DNA of 64,000 nt from Bdellovibrio bacteriovorus (GCF_025558485.1 NZ_CP102930.1:2604001-2668000), one strand, 5' to 3'; counted from the first letter of the stretch, positions 9,453 to 18,785 are shown. Notes: a model not told the origin generated them from the sequence alone. Numbers and translations: made by a program.

Positions 9453-10496
9453 ATGAAATACAACTTCCGCCCTGGCCCCCGCAATCTTATCACTGACGTC
9501 GAAAACATCCGCGTCGGCCAAGCAGAAGACACCCAAGTATGGAGTGGCGTTTCCGTACTTCTCTTTGATGCTTCGGCTGTGGCAGCAGTCGATGTTCGCG
9601 GTGGAGCTCCCGGAACTCGTGACACTGATGCCCTGAATCCCAGCTGTCTGGTGGATAGAATTGACGCCATTGTTCTTAGTGGGGGCTCGGTCTTCGGCCT
9701 GGGCGCCTCCTCTGCAGTGACAGATGTGCTGGCGTCCCGTGGTATCGGCTTCCCTATTGGCCCGGCCCGCGCCCCGATTGTTCCCAGTGCGGTTCTTTTT
9801 GATCTGCTGAATGGAGGCAACAAAAGCTGGAATGATAAATCCCCTTACGCAGAACTGGGTCGTAAAGCTCTGGATGCAGCGTCTTTGGATTTTAAACTAG
9901 GCTGTGCCGGTGCAGGTTACGGGGCCAAAGCCGGTCCATTGAAGGGCGGCTTGGGAAGTGCCTCTTCTATTTCCGGAGACGGACTGCAAGTTGGTGCCAT
10001 TGTGGCTGTGAACTGCGTCGGCAGTCCGATTATGCCGGGCCAGTCCTCATTCTGGGCATGGCCCTTTGAGCAGGCCAACGAAATGGGAGGTCAGCCAGTG
10101 CCAACATCCTCTATTGATTTTAATTCTGCCGCAGAGGCCTGGACGGGATCTCCGCTGGACAGTCTGGCGGGGGAAAACACCACCATCGGAGTTGTGGCCA
10201 CCAATGCGCGCCTGACAAAATCGGAAGCCCAGCGTGTGGCGATCATGGCTCAGGACGGTTACGCCCGTTCGATCCGTCCGGTGCATACCCCGTTTGACGG
10301 AGACACCGTATTTGCTGCCTCCACCGGCATGTGGGGTCAGGATATTAAAGAGCGCGCAGATCTGGTGAATCGTATCGGCTTGGTTGCTGCCGACTGCCTG
10401 GCGCGTGCGGTGGCTCGCGGAGTTTATGAGGCCACAGCTTTGGGGAACTTCCCATCTTATCGTGATGTTCATGGCAAAAATCTTCGCGGTAAGTAG
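9453..10496 (+). CDS. P1-family (S58, DmpA-like) peptidase
   Basis: 347 residues. Family marks are ITDVENIRVGQ at the N-terminus, VDVRGGAPGTRDTD, VLSGGSVFGL, GGLGSAS, and the C-terminal TTIGVVATNARLTK followed by AQDGYARSIRPVHTPFDGDT. S58 enzymes (L-aminopeptidase/D-esterase) mature by self-cleavage into two chains and use an N-terminal nucleophile. No signal peptide is present, so it is cytoplasmic. AAGGAG precedes the ATG. A small lipoprotein gene starts 7 bases after the stop, so the two are probably co-transcribed. Substrate preference cannot be read from sequence. Confidence 0.88.
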   Translation: MKYNFRPGPRNLITDVENIRVGQAEDTQVWSGVSVLLFDASAVAAVDVRGGAPGTRDTDALNPSCLVDRIDAIVLSGGSVFGLGASSAVTDVLASRGIGFPIGPARAPIVPSAVLFDLLNGGNKSWNDKSPYAELGRKALDAASLDFKLGCAGAGYGAKAGPLKGGLGSASSISGDGLQVGAIVAVNCVGSPIMPGQSSFWAWPFEQANEMGGQPVPTSSIDFNSAAEAWTGSPLDSLAGENTTIGVVATNARLTKSEAQRVAIMAQDGYARSIRPVHTPFDGDTVFAASTGMWGQDIKERADLVNRIGLVAADCLARAVARGVYEATALGNFPSYRDVHGKNLRGK

Positions 10497-10503
10497 GATA
10501 TTT

Positions 10504-10986
10504 ATGACTCTGCGCTTTTTGATCATCTTCTTAAGCTTGTTTTTCACTTTTGGCTGTGCCAGTACAACCACTCTTCCAACTGGTTGTACTGGAAAAAATG
10601 TTCCACCAGATGCTTACAGTCTTTGGCAAAAGCCACCTGAAGAAGTCCATTCTGCAAGGGCGCAGGAAGATGCTCCGATGATAAAGGCAGCAACCCGTTT
10701 CTCTGTCTATCTTCAGCAGAAGGACCAGGACTCAAGTGGCTTTGTCCAATTCACAGTTTCTAAGGATGGAGACTACTATATCCTTTCCGACTTTTACCCA
10801 CGCATGAATGTTCTGGACCTTGCTGACAAAAATGTTTCCCTGACAGCCGACGCCTGGGGACCGGTTCGGGGGTGCAGCACCATGAACAAATCCCTGCGCT
10901 TTAAACTGAAAGCCAATAGCAACTATGCTTTGGAAATCATCAGTCGCGACAGCCGCAAGGTGAATATCCTGATCTTGCCCTTGTAA
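10504..10986 (+). CDS. Small lipoprotein, function unknown
   Basis: 160 residues from the ATG at 10504; an upstream in-frame ATG lies inside the peptidase gene. A hydrophobic leader ends in the lipobox FTFGC. The mature protein looks like one beta-rich domain. No family is recognised. Seven bases separate it from the P1 peptidase, which suggests joint transcription rather than a proven joint function. Confidence 0.75.
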   Translation: MTLRFLIIFLSLFFTFGCASTTTLPTGCTGKNVPPDAYSLWQKPPEEVHSARAQEDAPMIKAATRFSVYLQQKDQDSSGFVQFTVSKDGDYYILSDFYPRMNVLDLADKNVSLTADAWGPVRGCSTMNKSLRFKLKANSNYALEIISRDSRKVNILILPL

Positions 10987-11083
10987 GGCAACACTCGACC
11001 CCGCCTTAGATTCTTAACAAGAACAAAAATGAAGATGTGGAGGCTTATCTGGATCATGGTTTCATATAGTACGGAGTGAAGCC

Positions 11084-12382
11084 ATGACACGAATGATGAT
11101 ACAGATCACAATTCTTCTGCTGGGATCATTAAGCAACGCCGCTGTCTGGACGGATGTCAACCAGTGGTCTGAAGAGTGGGAAAACCGCTACTCTGCCTGG
11201 GTTAAAAGCGAATGGAATAAGAACTTCTTTTCCCGCACGCAGCTTCCCAACGGGCAATCCAATCCTTACTATGGTCTTCGTGTGGATTGCGCCGATGCCG
11301 TTTATTCAATGCGAATTATCTTTGCCTACGAACATCGTCTTCCCTTTGCCATGAAAGATCCCACATATTCATCGTCACGGATTTCCAATAAAATGAGCCG
11401 TTGGGATCGCTTGCGGGAAATTGATCGCGTTCGCGGTTTTTTGCTTTATATCCATGAAACCGGCAGTACACGCTCGCTGCCTTCTGACACCTATCCGGTG
11501 GCTATTGGTCGAAAAACCATGCGCTCTGGAGGCGTGCTGACAACAACTCCCGTCAATCACCATTCATGGACAATCAAAGAAATTCTGCCCATCGGTGTTC
11601 CTTATCTGGTTTACAATTCTGTTGTCGGGTCACATTCCGGTTTTGGAATGCAGGAACGAAAGTCCTGGCCCAATCCAAACTGGGTGTTTGAAGGCGACTA
11701 CAGTTCTTCCAGCGGGGCGGGATTCCGCTATTGGCGGCCTATTGCCAGCCTTGGTAAACCCATTTGGGAAGTCCCCGGCTACAGCACAGAACAATTCCGT
11801 ATTCCACTGCAAAGCTGGGCCAAGACCCTGCAATCTCGTCTGAAGTTGCGCGACGAAGAGGACGGTCAAATGATCACGCGGCTGATCGACAACGTCTGTG
11901 TCGGATTTAAAGACCGTGTATCTTACGTTAACGATGCGCTTTCCTATAAACGTCAGTATCCAGGCTGCATGTCCTATGAAGCCTTTGATATTTATTCCTC
12001 CCCCAGTCGGGACGAACGGATCTTTGATGATCTGATGTTGTTACGGCGCTCTTACAGGGAAGTGCTTCAACGCAATGACGGCCGTGATTTAAGTGCTGAT
12101 CAGAAGGCCCGGCTGCGCAAGATTTTCCCATACATCAGTCAAAGCGCTGCCAGTGAAGCCCGACAAATGCCTGTACAGAATGTCACGGAAGACTCTGTTT
12201 GTGTGGTGACCTACTCTTCCAGCCGCAGCATGGACATGGCCGAATTCAAGCGCCGTCTGTTTGCAGGATGGATTTCCAACAACCCCAATGAACGAGCGGA
12301 ATACCGCTGGGGCCTTCTGCGCGGCCCTTCAGATCATGCCCGCGCCTGTCCTTCGTGGGGCGGATGGAGTCCTAGGTTGTAA
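11084..12382 (+). CDS. Secreted protein with possible Cys-His (NlpC/P60-like) core
   Basis: 432 residues with a short signal peptide (to about SNA-A, 19) and GGAGTGAAGCC before the ATG. GLRVDCADAVYSM around residue 66 followed much later by NHHSWTIKEI resembles the Cys then His order of papain-fold peptidases such as NlpC/P60, but the match is by eye. The C-terminal half is rich in aromatic and charged residues without a recognised domain. If the peptidase reading is right, a wall substrate is possible. Function otherwise unknown. Confidence 0.6.
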   Translation: MTRMMIQITILLLGSLSNAAVWTDVNQWSEEWENRYSAWVKSEWNKNFFSRTQLPNGQSNPYYGLRVDCADAVYSMRIIFAYEHRLPFAMKDPTYSSSRISNKMSRWDRLREIDRVRGFLLYIHETGSTRSLPSDTYPVAIGRKTMRSGGVLTTTPVNHHSWTIKEILPIGVPYLVYNSVVGSHSGFGMQERKSWPNPNWVFEGDYSSSSGAGFRYWRPIASLGKPIWEVPGYSTEQFRIPLQSWAKTLQSRLKLRDEEDGQMITRLIDNVCVGFKDRVSYVNDALSYKRQYPGCMSYEAFDIYSSPSRDERIFDDLMLLRRSYREVLQRNDGRDLSADQKARLRKIFPYISQSAASEARQMPVQNVTEDSVCVVTYSSSRSMDMAEFKRRLFAGWISNNPNERAEYRWGLLRGPSDHARACPSWGGWSPRL

Positions 12383-12397
12383 AAAACCTGTTCTTTT

Positions 12398-12446
12398 TTG
12401 ATCCGGATCAACGCCGAAGGACCGCTCTTTCCGTAATCTAAGATCG
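12398..12446 (+). promoter_or_regulatory. FNR-type box and promoter of the ferredoxin gene
   Basis: TTGATCCGGATCAA (12398-12411) is a perfect match to the FNR consensus TTGAT-N4-ATCAA. A -10-like TAATCT lies at 12434-12439, predicting a start near 12446. The box centre (12404.5) is then at about -41.5, the classical class II activator position. The ferredoxin ATG follows at 12467. Confidence 0.65.
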
Positions 12447-12466
12447 TCCCCCCTGTTGGAGATCTT

Positions 12467-12703
12467 ATGGAAAAGGAAAACACCGCAAACCCCGTCAACT
12501 TCCCCCAATTCTTTGTGGGAGCCGACTGCCTAAGCTGCGGAGCCTGCTGGAAAGAGGCCCCCAGCAATTTCCGAAGCCATGACATTGAAGCCTCAGCCTA
12601 CGTGTACCGCCAGCCGCAGTCAGAGAAGGAACTTCAGGAATGCAAAGCCGCACAGGCGATCTGTCCTGTTGCGATCATTGGCTGCATAAATAGCCTTAGT
12701 TAA
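12467..12703 (+). CDS. Small single-cluster ferredoxin
   Basis: 78 residues with a Cys motif for one iron-sulfur cluster: CLSCGACWKEAP near residues 22-33 and later CKAAQAICPVAI, where the final CP is typical. GGAGATCTT precedes the ATG. It is cytoplasmic and would carry electrons to an unknown partner. Its stop region overlaps the end of the convergent PepSY gene by 4 bases. The upstream FNR-type box suggests induction when oxygen is low. Confidence 0.88.
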   Translation: MEKENTANPVNFPQFFVGADCLSCGACWKEAPSNFRSHDIEASAYVYRQPQSEKELQECKAAQAICPVAIIGCINSLS

Positions 12704-13287
12704 ACATAAAGAAAATAGAACGCCAGCGGAATGACTAACCCCGCAATCACCAAAACCCAGCCGCGGCGGCCGAAGCCGTTGGCGCCTTTGACCATAAACA
12801 GTCCCGAGAGGCTTAGATAAATCAGCAGTATGGCAAATACATCGGCGACATAGGTCCATACGCGTTTGGCTTTATTTAGATGCAGATAGTTTGCGAAAAA
12901 CAGGCCCGGTCTTTTCTCGGTGGTTTCCACATAGGCCTGTTGTTTGGTTTCGTTCCACACGACGCGGGAACCTTCATAGAAGAAAATAATCTCTTCCTGA
13001 GTATCCCGCACCCGGCTGCGGAAAGAAGTGGTGATCCCAAGTTTTTGCGACAAGGCCTTTTCAAACTCGTCAGACTCTGGATTCGTTGGCAGATCACTTA
13101 CCGCCTGCTCGGACCTGGTGATAACATAGCTCGGATTCCAGGAATCAATATGATTCACGGCGATTCCAGAGATCGCATAAATTAGAATCAAACCAACACA
13201 GAAATAGCCGATATCCCGGTGAAAAGACCTGTTCAGGACGAACAACTTTTTTCGCCAATCAACGCCGTTTTCACCGGATCGCTGCAT
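12700..13287 (-). CDS. PepSY-associated transmembrane protein
   Basis: 195 residues. It begins with a basic stretch and RSFHRDIGYFCVGLILIYAISGIAVNHIDSW, a typical PepSY-associated helix with an HRDIG-type signature, and ends with two more hydrophobic helices. Related proteins accompany TonB receptors and iron or siderophore reductases in the inner membrane. It is the last gene of the operon with DUF4920 and the TonB receptor, 5 bases after DUF4920, which supports a role in metal or haem uptake. Confidence 0.8.
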   Translation of the reverse strand: MQRSGENGVDWRKKLFVLNRSFHRDIGYFCVGLILIYAISGIAVNHIDSWNPSYVITRSEQAVSDLPTNPESDEFEKALSQKLGITTSFRSRVRDTQEEIIFFYEGSRVVWNETKQQAYVETTEKRPGLFFANYLHLNKAKRVWTYVADVFAILLIYLSLSGLFMVKGANGFGRRGWVLVIAGLVIPLAFYFLYV

Positions 13288-13292
13288 GTTTC

Positions 13293-13751
13293 TTAGTTCC
13301 CCTGGATCACAGCGCCAGTGGCTTGAACCTGATAAACCACCATGGCTTCTTTTACAGAGGCTGGATCAAAGGGCTTTTTGTTCTCTTCAGCGATGTGCTG
13401 CAAATAATTTTTGGTCTGTTCCAATGACAGATTGATCTTTTTAAACTCCCCTTTGGCTGCCGCTTTTTTGCCACGGGATTCAAGAGGGAAAACGATCTCT
13501 CCGTCATTGACCTTGATTCTGACTTTTTCGTTTTGATAGTCACTGGTCAACTGCATCCAGCAGCCGCGTTTTTCGCAGACATCCACGATCACTCCGGAAA
13601 CTGTCACTTCTTTACCGACGTAGGATTCGGGATTTTTCATGATTTTGGACATCGGCACCGCATCGGCAAACTTGGCCCCTGCCCCGAAATTTTTATCCGC
13701 AAAAGCACTCATGGAGAAAACAGTTACAAGAACAAAGATCATCTTTTTCAT
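13293..13751 (-). CDS. DUF4920-type secreted protein
   Basis: 152 residues with a signal peptide cleaved near AFA-D (19). The core GKEVTVSGVIVDVCEKRGCWMQL carries the two conserved cysteines of the DUF4920/OB-like family; the domain has no settled function. It lies 16 bases downstream of the TonB receptor and 5 bases upstream of the PepSY gene, so it is a periplasmic component of the same operon, perhaps binding metal or cofactor. Confidence 0.78.
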   Translation of the reverse strand: MKKMIFVLVTVFSMSAFADKNFGAGAKFADAVPMSKIMKNPESYVGKEVTVSGVIVDVCEKRGCWMQLTSDYQNEKVRIKVNDGEIVFPLESRGKKAAAKGEFKKINLSLEQTKNYLQHIAEENKKPFDPASVKEAMVVYQVQATGAVIQGN

Positions 13752-13767
13752 TTTAATCTCCTAAAAA

Positions 13768-15915
13768 TTAGAATACCGCTGCCAGCGACAGACTGTAGTT
13801 TCGTCCCAGTTCAAATGTCCCGCTGGGGCTGTTATGAACCGAATACTTGCGGTCAAACAAATTGCTGACTCCAAGCCCGACATCCAAGCGGCCCAGTTCA
13901 CGAACTCGTGGTGACCAACGCATATTCAAACCATACACATCGTAAGATGGCGTACCATACCCCGCCAACAAATATCTTTCAGAAAGATTTCTTTGCGCGC
14001 TTACAAACTGAGCGTCTGCGCCGACTTCCAGATTCAAAGAACGGAACTCATAACCTGCTGCAACTCCAAACTTGTCCGCCGGAGCCGATACCAGCGGTTC
14101 GCTCAGCGTGGTGGCCGTGTACATGTCCGGGCAGTCTTTGCAATCCATGCGAATCATGGAATACATGGTTTCAAACTCCCAATTGCCCCAATCCATCTGA
14201 GCCTGTGCTTCCACCCCACGACGCAGAACAGTCGAAAGATTACGGTATCTATAATCCCGGTGCGTGGCAGTTGCCGGCCCCGCCGGAATACGTTTGCCAT
14301 TTTCAAGCCGGTACATTTCCGGCATCCACTCAATATAGTCACCAATGGTTTCGTCGAAGTAAGTCACCTTCAAACGACGTGGCTCGACAGAGTCCGGGGT
14401 TTTGAACAAGACCGAAACCTCTTTGGAAAGCGCACGCTCTTCATTCAAAGCCGGATTCGGGGTGCTGGTGCATTCCTTCGACGGACGATGACAGCGCCAC
14501 GGCTTTCCCGTGCCGTAATACATCTCACGAACATTCGGTGCACGATTGGAAACTCCATATTTACCAGAAATCTTCACCCAATCTGCCGGAGCATAGGAAA
14601 CACCCACCATACTGGACAGCGTATCATCATCACGGCTGGGGCTGTTTAAGCTCAGCTTATTGGATTCGCGGTGATAACTGCTGTAGCGGACCCCGGCCAT
14701 CAGCACCACCTTATCCTCTGCGATACTAAGACTGTTTTCTGAAAACACGCTGCCATCATATCCCTGAGACTCCCCAAAGTACGGACTGTTCGTGCCGTCA
14801 TCTTCAGAAATCCGGCTTCCCACACCTTCAATTCCGTTTTTTGACTGAAGCATCAATGTCGGTGACAACGGGAACACGGAAACTCCGGCCAGCTTCAGCC
14901 CGCCGTTTTCCAAGCGGTCTTCCACCCGGCCCACCGTGGACTGCGTCCCCCGGAAAGCCGTGTGCGTGTTTTTAATGGATTCCGTCTTATTGAAATAGGA
15001 AAGGAATTCGTACTTGAAGTTAGAACTAAGACTTTGCTCGTGGTTAACCACCGCTTCAAAAGTGGTGCTGCGATAGTCCGAATTGGATTCTTCGTAACCC
15101 GCAAGGTAAGCAGCATCATTGCTTTGCGTATCGGAATACTCGGCTTTAATGTCCGTCTTTGCAGTGCCCGTTTGATGAACGTATTTCCCAAGATAGGTGC
15201 TGCGCTTGGATTCCCCACTTTCAGTCTGACGACTGTCGTCGGATTCATTCGGAGAACCTGATTCCACGCGACTGCTGTTTCTTAAAGTCACCCCTGCCAA
15301 AACCGAGGATGTTTTATTGATACGGGCTGCGGTATGAACCGAGCGCGCCGTACCTTCCGTGGCAGAATCACCTGCCACTTTGACTTTTGTGGAAACATTT
15401 TCTTTCCCAATAAGTATGTCTTCCGGTGTGATAGTTCTGTACTGAATCGTTCCACCAATGGCGCCGTTGATGGAGCTCACCGAGTCAGCTCCATTTTGAA
15501 CAGTGATGTCTGAAAGCATTTCGGTCTCAACAGCCACGCCAGAGGCCATGCCATCCTGGGTGGATTCTGCGCGCTGGGCCCCATCGACTTTCTGGATAAC
15601 CCGAAAACCATCAAGGCCCCGGATCGAGATCTTTTTATTTTGCAGTTCGCCGCCGCCAATAACACTGACGCCGGGGACTTTTTGCAGAATTTCACTGACA
15701 TCCCGTGGATTGCCTTTAAGAAGGTCTGCTCGGGGAATGACTGTTTCTGAATTGATGGATTCGTAAGCGCGGTTCTTGCCGTCTTCCTTTTCATCAGTTA
15801 CCTGAATGGCATCCAATAGATAGGATTTTTCTTCAACACTGCTCACCCCTTGTGCATTTGCAAAGGATTGCAGTAAAAGCGAAACCAACATCAGCGATAA
15901 AGACTTTGAATTCAC
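13768..15915 (-). CDS. TonB-dependent outer-membrane receptor
   Basis: 715 residues with a signal peptide (to about ANA-Q, 21). The plug domain shows KNRAYESINSETVIPRADL and a VPGVSVIGGGELQNKKISIRGLDG segment, followed by IQYRTITPED at the barrel junction. The rest has alternating beta-strand character with NPALNEERALSKE, and the protein ends in F, as usual for BamA-inserted barrels. It imports a metal chelate, haem or vitamin across the outer membrane using TonB energy. It heads the operon with DUF4920 and PepSY genes. No clear Fur box was found upstream. Confidence 0.92.
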   Translation of the reverse strand: MNSKSLSLMLVSLLLQSFANAQGVSSVEEKSYLLDAIQVTDEKEDGKNRAYESINSETVIPRADLLKGNPRDVSEILQKVPGVSVIGGGELQNKKISIRGLDGFRVIQKVDGAQRAESTQDGMASGVAVETEMLSDITVQNGADSVSSINGAIGGTIQYRTITPEDILIGKENVSTKVKVAGDSATEGTARSVHTAARINKTSSVLAGVTLRNSSRVESGSPNESDDSRQTESGESKRSTYLGKYVHQTGTAKTDIKAEYSDTQSNDAAYLAGYEESNSDYRSTTFEAVVNHEQSLSSNFKYEFLSYFNKTESIKNTHTAFRGTQSTVGRVEDRLENGGLKLAGVSVFPLSPTLMLQSKNGIEGVGSRISEDDGTNSPYFGESQGYDGSVFSENSLSIAEDKVVLMAGVRYSSYHRESNKLSLNSPSRDDDTLSSMVGVSYAPADWVKISGKYGVSNRAPNVREMYYGTGKPWRCHRPSKECTSTPNPALNEERALSKEVSVLFKTPDSVEPRRLKVTYFDETIGDYIEWMPEMYRLENGKRIPAGPATATHRDYRYRNLSTVLRRGVEAQAQMDWGNWEFETMYSMIRMDCKDCPDMYTATTLSEPLVSAPADKFGVAAGYEFRSLNLEVGADAQFVSAQRNLSERYLLAGYGTPSYDVYGLNMRWSPRVRELGRLDVGLGVSNLFDRKYSVHNSPSGTFELGRNYSLSLAAVF

Positions 15916-16103
15916 AGTCCCCCCTGTCGAATCTCAAGATCACCAAGGGGTATCAATCAGCAGACTTTTTTGTCCAATAAATGCCGGATTCAGAAGACAG
16001 ATGAAAATCAAATGTGGGCTCAAGCGAACGACTGTTCGCTCTGAAAGACGCCCACCTCACCCCTGCGCCGCAACAAAGGAATGTAACCGACAGAATGCGA
16101 CCC

Positions 16104-16640
16104 CTAATGGCGGCGGTCGCTTAGGTATTTTTCAAGCTTATCAAAGGACTCGGACCAGCCCTGGATACAATCCTTTTGAAACTCATTGGGAATTCCTTCT
16201 TGAGAAAGCTTGAAGCGACTTGTGTTGTTGTCCAAAGCTTCAAATTCAAAGGTGATATATGCCATCTCGGGCCACTGTCCCGGCATCTTGGCTTCTTCAG
16301 GGGAAATGGCATTTCCATCCGTGTCCGCAAACTGATCAGTCATCACGATGCGCTGATTTGTCACGATCTCTTCAAAGTGCCCGGTCATTCCACCGGAGCC
16401 TTGTTCGTAACCTTTCATATTGATGAAGTATCGGCCCCCTTCACGGAACTCCAGATCAACTTGATCTGTATAAATTCCTTCCGGCCACCACCACTTCTTT
16501 AAACTTTCTGAAGTTGCGAATGCGGCAAAAAGCTGATCGACGGGGACATTAAACTTGCGATCCATCTCCAACAGCTTTGCTGTCGGTGTGGATTGCTTGT
16601 GAACTGAAGATTGAGTGCCTTTGGCTTGTGAGGTCTGCAT
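16104..16640 (-). CDS. SRPBCC (AHSA1/START-like) domain protein
   Basis: 178 residues. FNVPVDQLFAAFATSESLKKWWWPEG is the opening of Aha1-type SRPBCC proteins, followed by FREGGRYFINM, MTGHFEEIVTNQRIVMT, TFEFEALDNNTSRFKLSQEG and the closing GWSESFDKLEKYL helix. These form a hydrophobic pocket for small ligands; the specific ligand is unknown. AAGGAG lies before the ATG. Transcribed alone, divergently from the TPR lipoprotein gene. Confidence 0.87.
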   Translation of the reverse strand: MQTSQAKGTQSSVHKQSTPTAKLLEMDRKFNVPVDQLFAAFATSESLKKWWWPEGIYTDQVDLEFREGGRYFINMKGYEQGSGGMTGHFEEIVTNQRIVMTDQFADTDGNAISPEEAKMPGQWPEMAYITFEFEALDNNTSRFKLSQEGIPNEFQKDCIQGWSESFDKLEKYLSDRRH

Positions 16641-16812
16641 AAAAAACTCCTTCGCTAAAAGTCGCCTTCAGGCTATGCCAGGTTATTCTCGAAAGATACG
16701 ATTATTCAGATTCTTCTTCGTCATAAAACCCCCTATTGGCCTAGGTTTCCGGCGATCTCATTATGATCAAAGACGAGTCCTTGTGACGAAGATCATTAAT
16801 TTCATTTTAAAT

Positions 16813-16830
16813 TTGTAAAGTTCTTTACAA
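16813..16830. promoter_or_regulatory. 18-bp palindrome, candidate operator
   Basis: TTGTAAAGTTCTTTACAA has perfect 8-bp arms around two bases. It ends 22 bases before the TPR lipoprotein start, an ideal position for a repressor or a short structured leader. Confidence 0.45.
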
Positions 16831-16852
16831 TGCAATCTGACAAGGAGAATCG

Positions 16853-18610
16853 ATGCGCCCATCCTTCAAGACCCCTGCAAGTATCGCCGTTCTGCTCGCC
16901 CTGACCGCTTGTGGAAGCTTACCCACGAAAGAATCCCCGCTAACGAAATCCCCTGAACACAATATCTTTCTTCCCGCTTCCGTGGCGGATTCCGTCAGTG
17001 TTCGTACAGATGCTGACTACAATTTTATTTTGGGTGAAGTCTATAGCCGGGAAGGAAATGCGGCCCGTGCCATCGAGTCCTTCGAAAAGGTTCTAACTGC
17101 GGATCAGACATCCTCTACCATTCATATGCGCCTGTCGGCAGAATACTTAAAAACCGACAAGATGCCGAAAGCCATCTTCCATGCTGAACAAGCCGTGGCC
17201 ACAGACCCCAAGAACATCGAAGCACATCTATTTTTAGGTGGATTGTATTCCGCCGAAAAGCTCTACGACAAGGCCATTGCGCAGTACAATGTGGTTCTGC
17301 GCCTGCAACCCACAAATGATGAAGCCCCTGTGTACATTGGTTCTTTGTATGCTGATAAAAAAGACTTTAAAAAGGCCGAACACTATTTCCAGTCACTTTT
17401 AAAGAACCCGAACTATGACAGCCCCCATGTGGCACACTACTACCTTGGCCTGATCCGCCTGGATCAAAAAGGGTCTGTGCACCAAGTCGCCGCGGAAAAG
17501 GCCTTTAAAAAATCTTTGCAGATCAAGCCTGATTTTGAGGATGCTGCCGTATCATTGGCAAACTTTTACTTGCAGAATAACGAGCGTGCCAAAGCTCTTT
17601 CATTCTGTCTTGAATTTCAAAAGCAAAGCCGTTTCAACCACAGCGTGGCTGACATCATTGCCCAAATTTATATTGAAAATGGAGAATCCGATAAAGCTTA
17701 TGAGCAGCTGGAACTCATTGCCGGAAACTCTGAAGGGTCTGGTGACACTCAGCTAAAGATGGCGCTTCTTTTGATTGAACAAAAAAGATTCCATCAGGCG
17801 GCAGCCAAACTAAAGGACATCGTGACCAAGTCTCCGAACGCGGATACGGCTCGCTATTATCTTGCCGCCGTTTATGAAGAAACCGGCGAGGCGGAAAATG
17901 CCATTCGCGAATACATGCAGGTTCCGTCGTCAAGTGCCCACTTCAGTGAGGCCATTGTGCATGCCGCCCATTTACTGAAAGGTCAGGGAAAACTCAATCA
18001 AGCTTTGGATATCACAGCCAAAGGGTTTAAAGCAAAAGCCGACAAGCCTCAGGTTTATACAATGTACGCCTCTTTGCTGGATGCAAAGTCAGATTATCTG
18101 GGGGCTGCCCGCGTTCTGGAAGAGGGGCTGACAAAGTTCTCTCACAATGTGGGTCTTCTTTTCCAGCATGCCTTGATGCAAGATCGACTGGGAAAAAAGG
18201 ATGTGATGATCGCGCAGATGAAAAAGGTACTGGAAATAGAGCCTAACCACGTGCAAAGCATGAGCTATCTGGCCTTCACATTGGCCGAACTGAACCAGCA
18301 TCTGCCTGAAGCTGAACGACTGGCCCGTCGCGCTCTGGAGTTGGAGCCGACGGATGGCTATGTCTTGGATACACTGGGCTGGGTTCTTTTCAAACAGAAA
18401 AAGTTTTCTGAATCAATCCAGATTCTGGAAAAAGCCTACGGCTATCAATCCTCTGCCAGTATCATCGCTGAGCATTTAGCAGATGCGTATTCGATGCAGG
18501 CCATGAACAAGGAAGCCAAGGCGATGTACGACAAGGCCGCGGTTCTGACAACAGATATGACCCGCACCCGAGAGATCAAAAGCAAAATCCTGAAGTTGAG
18601 CGCCAACTAA
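16853..18610 (+). CDS. TPR-repeat lipoprotein
   Basis: 585 residues; the leader ends in the lipobox LALTAC (20). Nearly all of the mature part is tetratricopeptide repeats, roughly a dozen helix pairs, for example AARAIESFEKVL, YDKAIAQYNVVLRLQP, and PEAERLARRALELEPTDGYVLDTLGWVLFKQKKFSESIQILEKA near the C-terminus. Such proteins scaffold envelope complexes and resemble TPR lipoproteins of exopolysaccharide and pilus systems, but no partner gene lies next to it. CAAGGAG precedes the ATG. A palindrome in the leader may control it. Confidence 0.88.
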   Translation: MRPSFKTPASIAVLLALTACGSLPTKESPLTKSPEHNIFLPASVADSVSVRTDADYNFILGEVYSREGNAARAIESFEKVLTADQTSSTIHMRLSAEYLKTDKMPKAIFHAEQAVATDPKNIEAHLFLGGLYSAEKLYDKAIAQYNVVLRLQPTNDEAPVYIGSLYADKKDFKKAEHYFQSLLKNPNYDSPHVAHYYLGLIRLDQKGSVHQVAAEKAFKKSLQIKPDFEDAAVSLANFYLQNNERAKALSFCLEFQKQSRFNHSVADIIAQIYIENGESDKAYEQLELIAGNSEGSGDTQLKMALLLIEQKRFHQAAAKLKDIVTKSPNADTARYYLAAVYEETGEAENAIREYMQVPSSSAHFSEAIVHAAHLLKGQGKLNQALDITAKGFKAKADKPQVYTMYASLLDAKSDYLGAARVLEEGLTKFSHNVGLLFQHALMQDRLGKKDVMIAQMKKVLEIEPNHVQSMSYLAFTLAELNQHLPEAERLARRALELEPTDGYVLDTLGWVLFKQKKFSESIQILEKAYGYQSSASIIAEHLADAYSMQAMNKEAKAMYDKAAVLTTDMTRTREIKSKILKLSAN

Positions 18611-18620
18611 GCAAAGCCGC

Positions 18621-18737
18621 GGCACCAACATCATGCTGGTGCCACAAGTCTTACCCACGATGGTCTTGTGGGTCGCTCTGCCGAGTTCCCGGCAGAGCGC
18701 CAGTCCCCCGACAGGGGGCCTTGCCGGAATTTCGGCA
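18621..18737. repeat. Run of five consecutive hairpins
   Basis: In about 117 bases after the TPR gene stop lie GGCACCA/TGGTGCC (18621-18643), CCCAC/GTGGG (18654-18672), GCTCTGCC/GGCAGAGC (18675-18698), CCCCC/GGGGG (18705-18718) and TGCCG/CGGCA (18722-18737). The last shares the TGCCGG-NATTN-CGGCA core of the 927 cluster. It may be a compound terminator, a REP-like array or a structured RNA. Confidence 0.5.
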
Positions 18738-18785
18738 GCCCCGTATTCAGATATAATAAAAACACATTTGATGCCCCCTAAAGCC

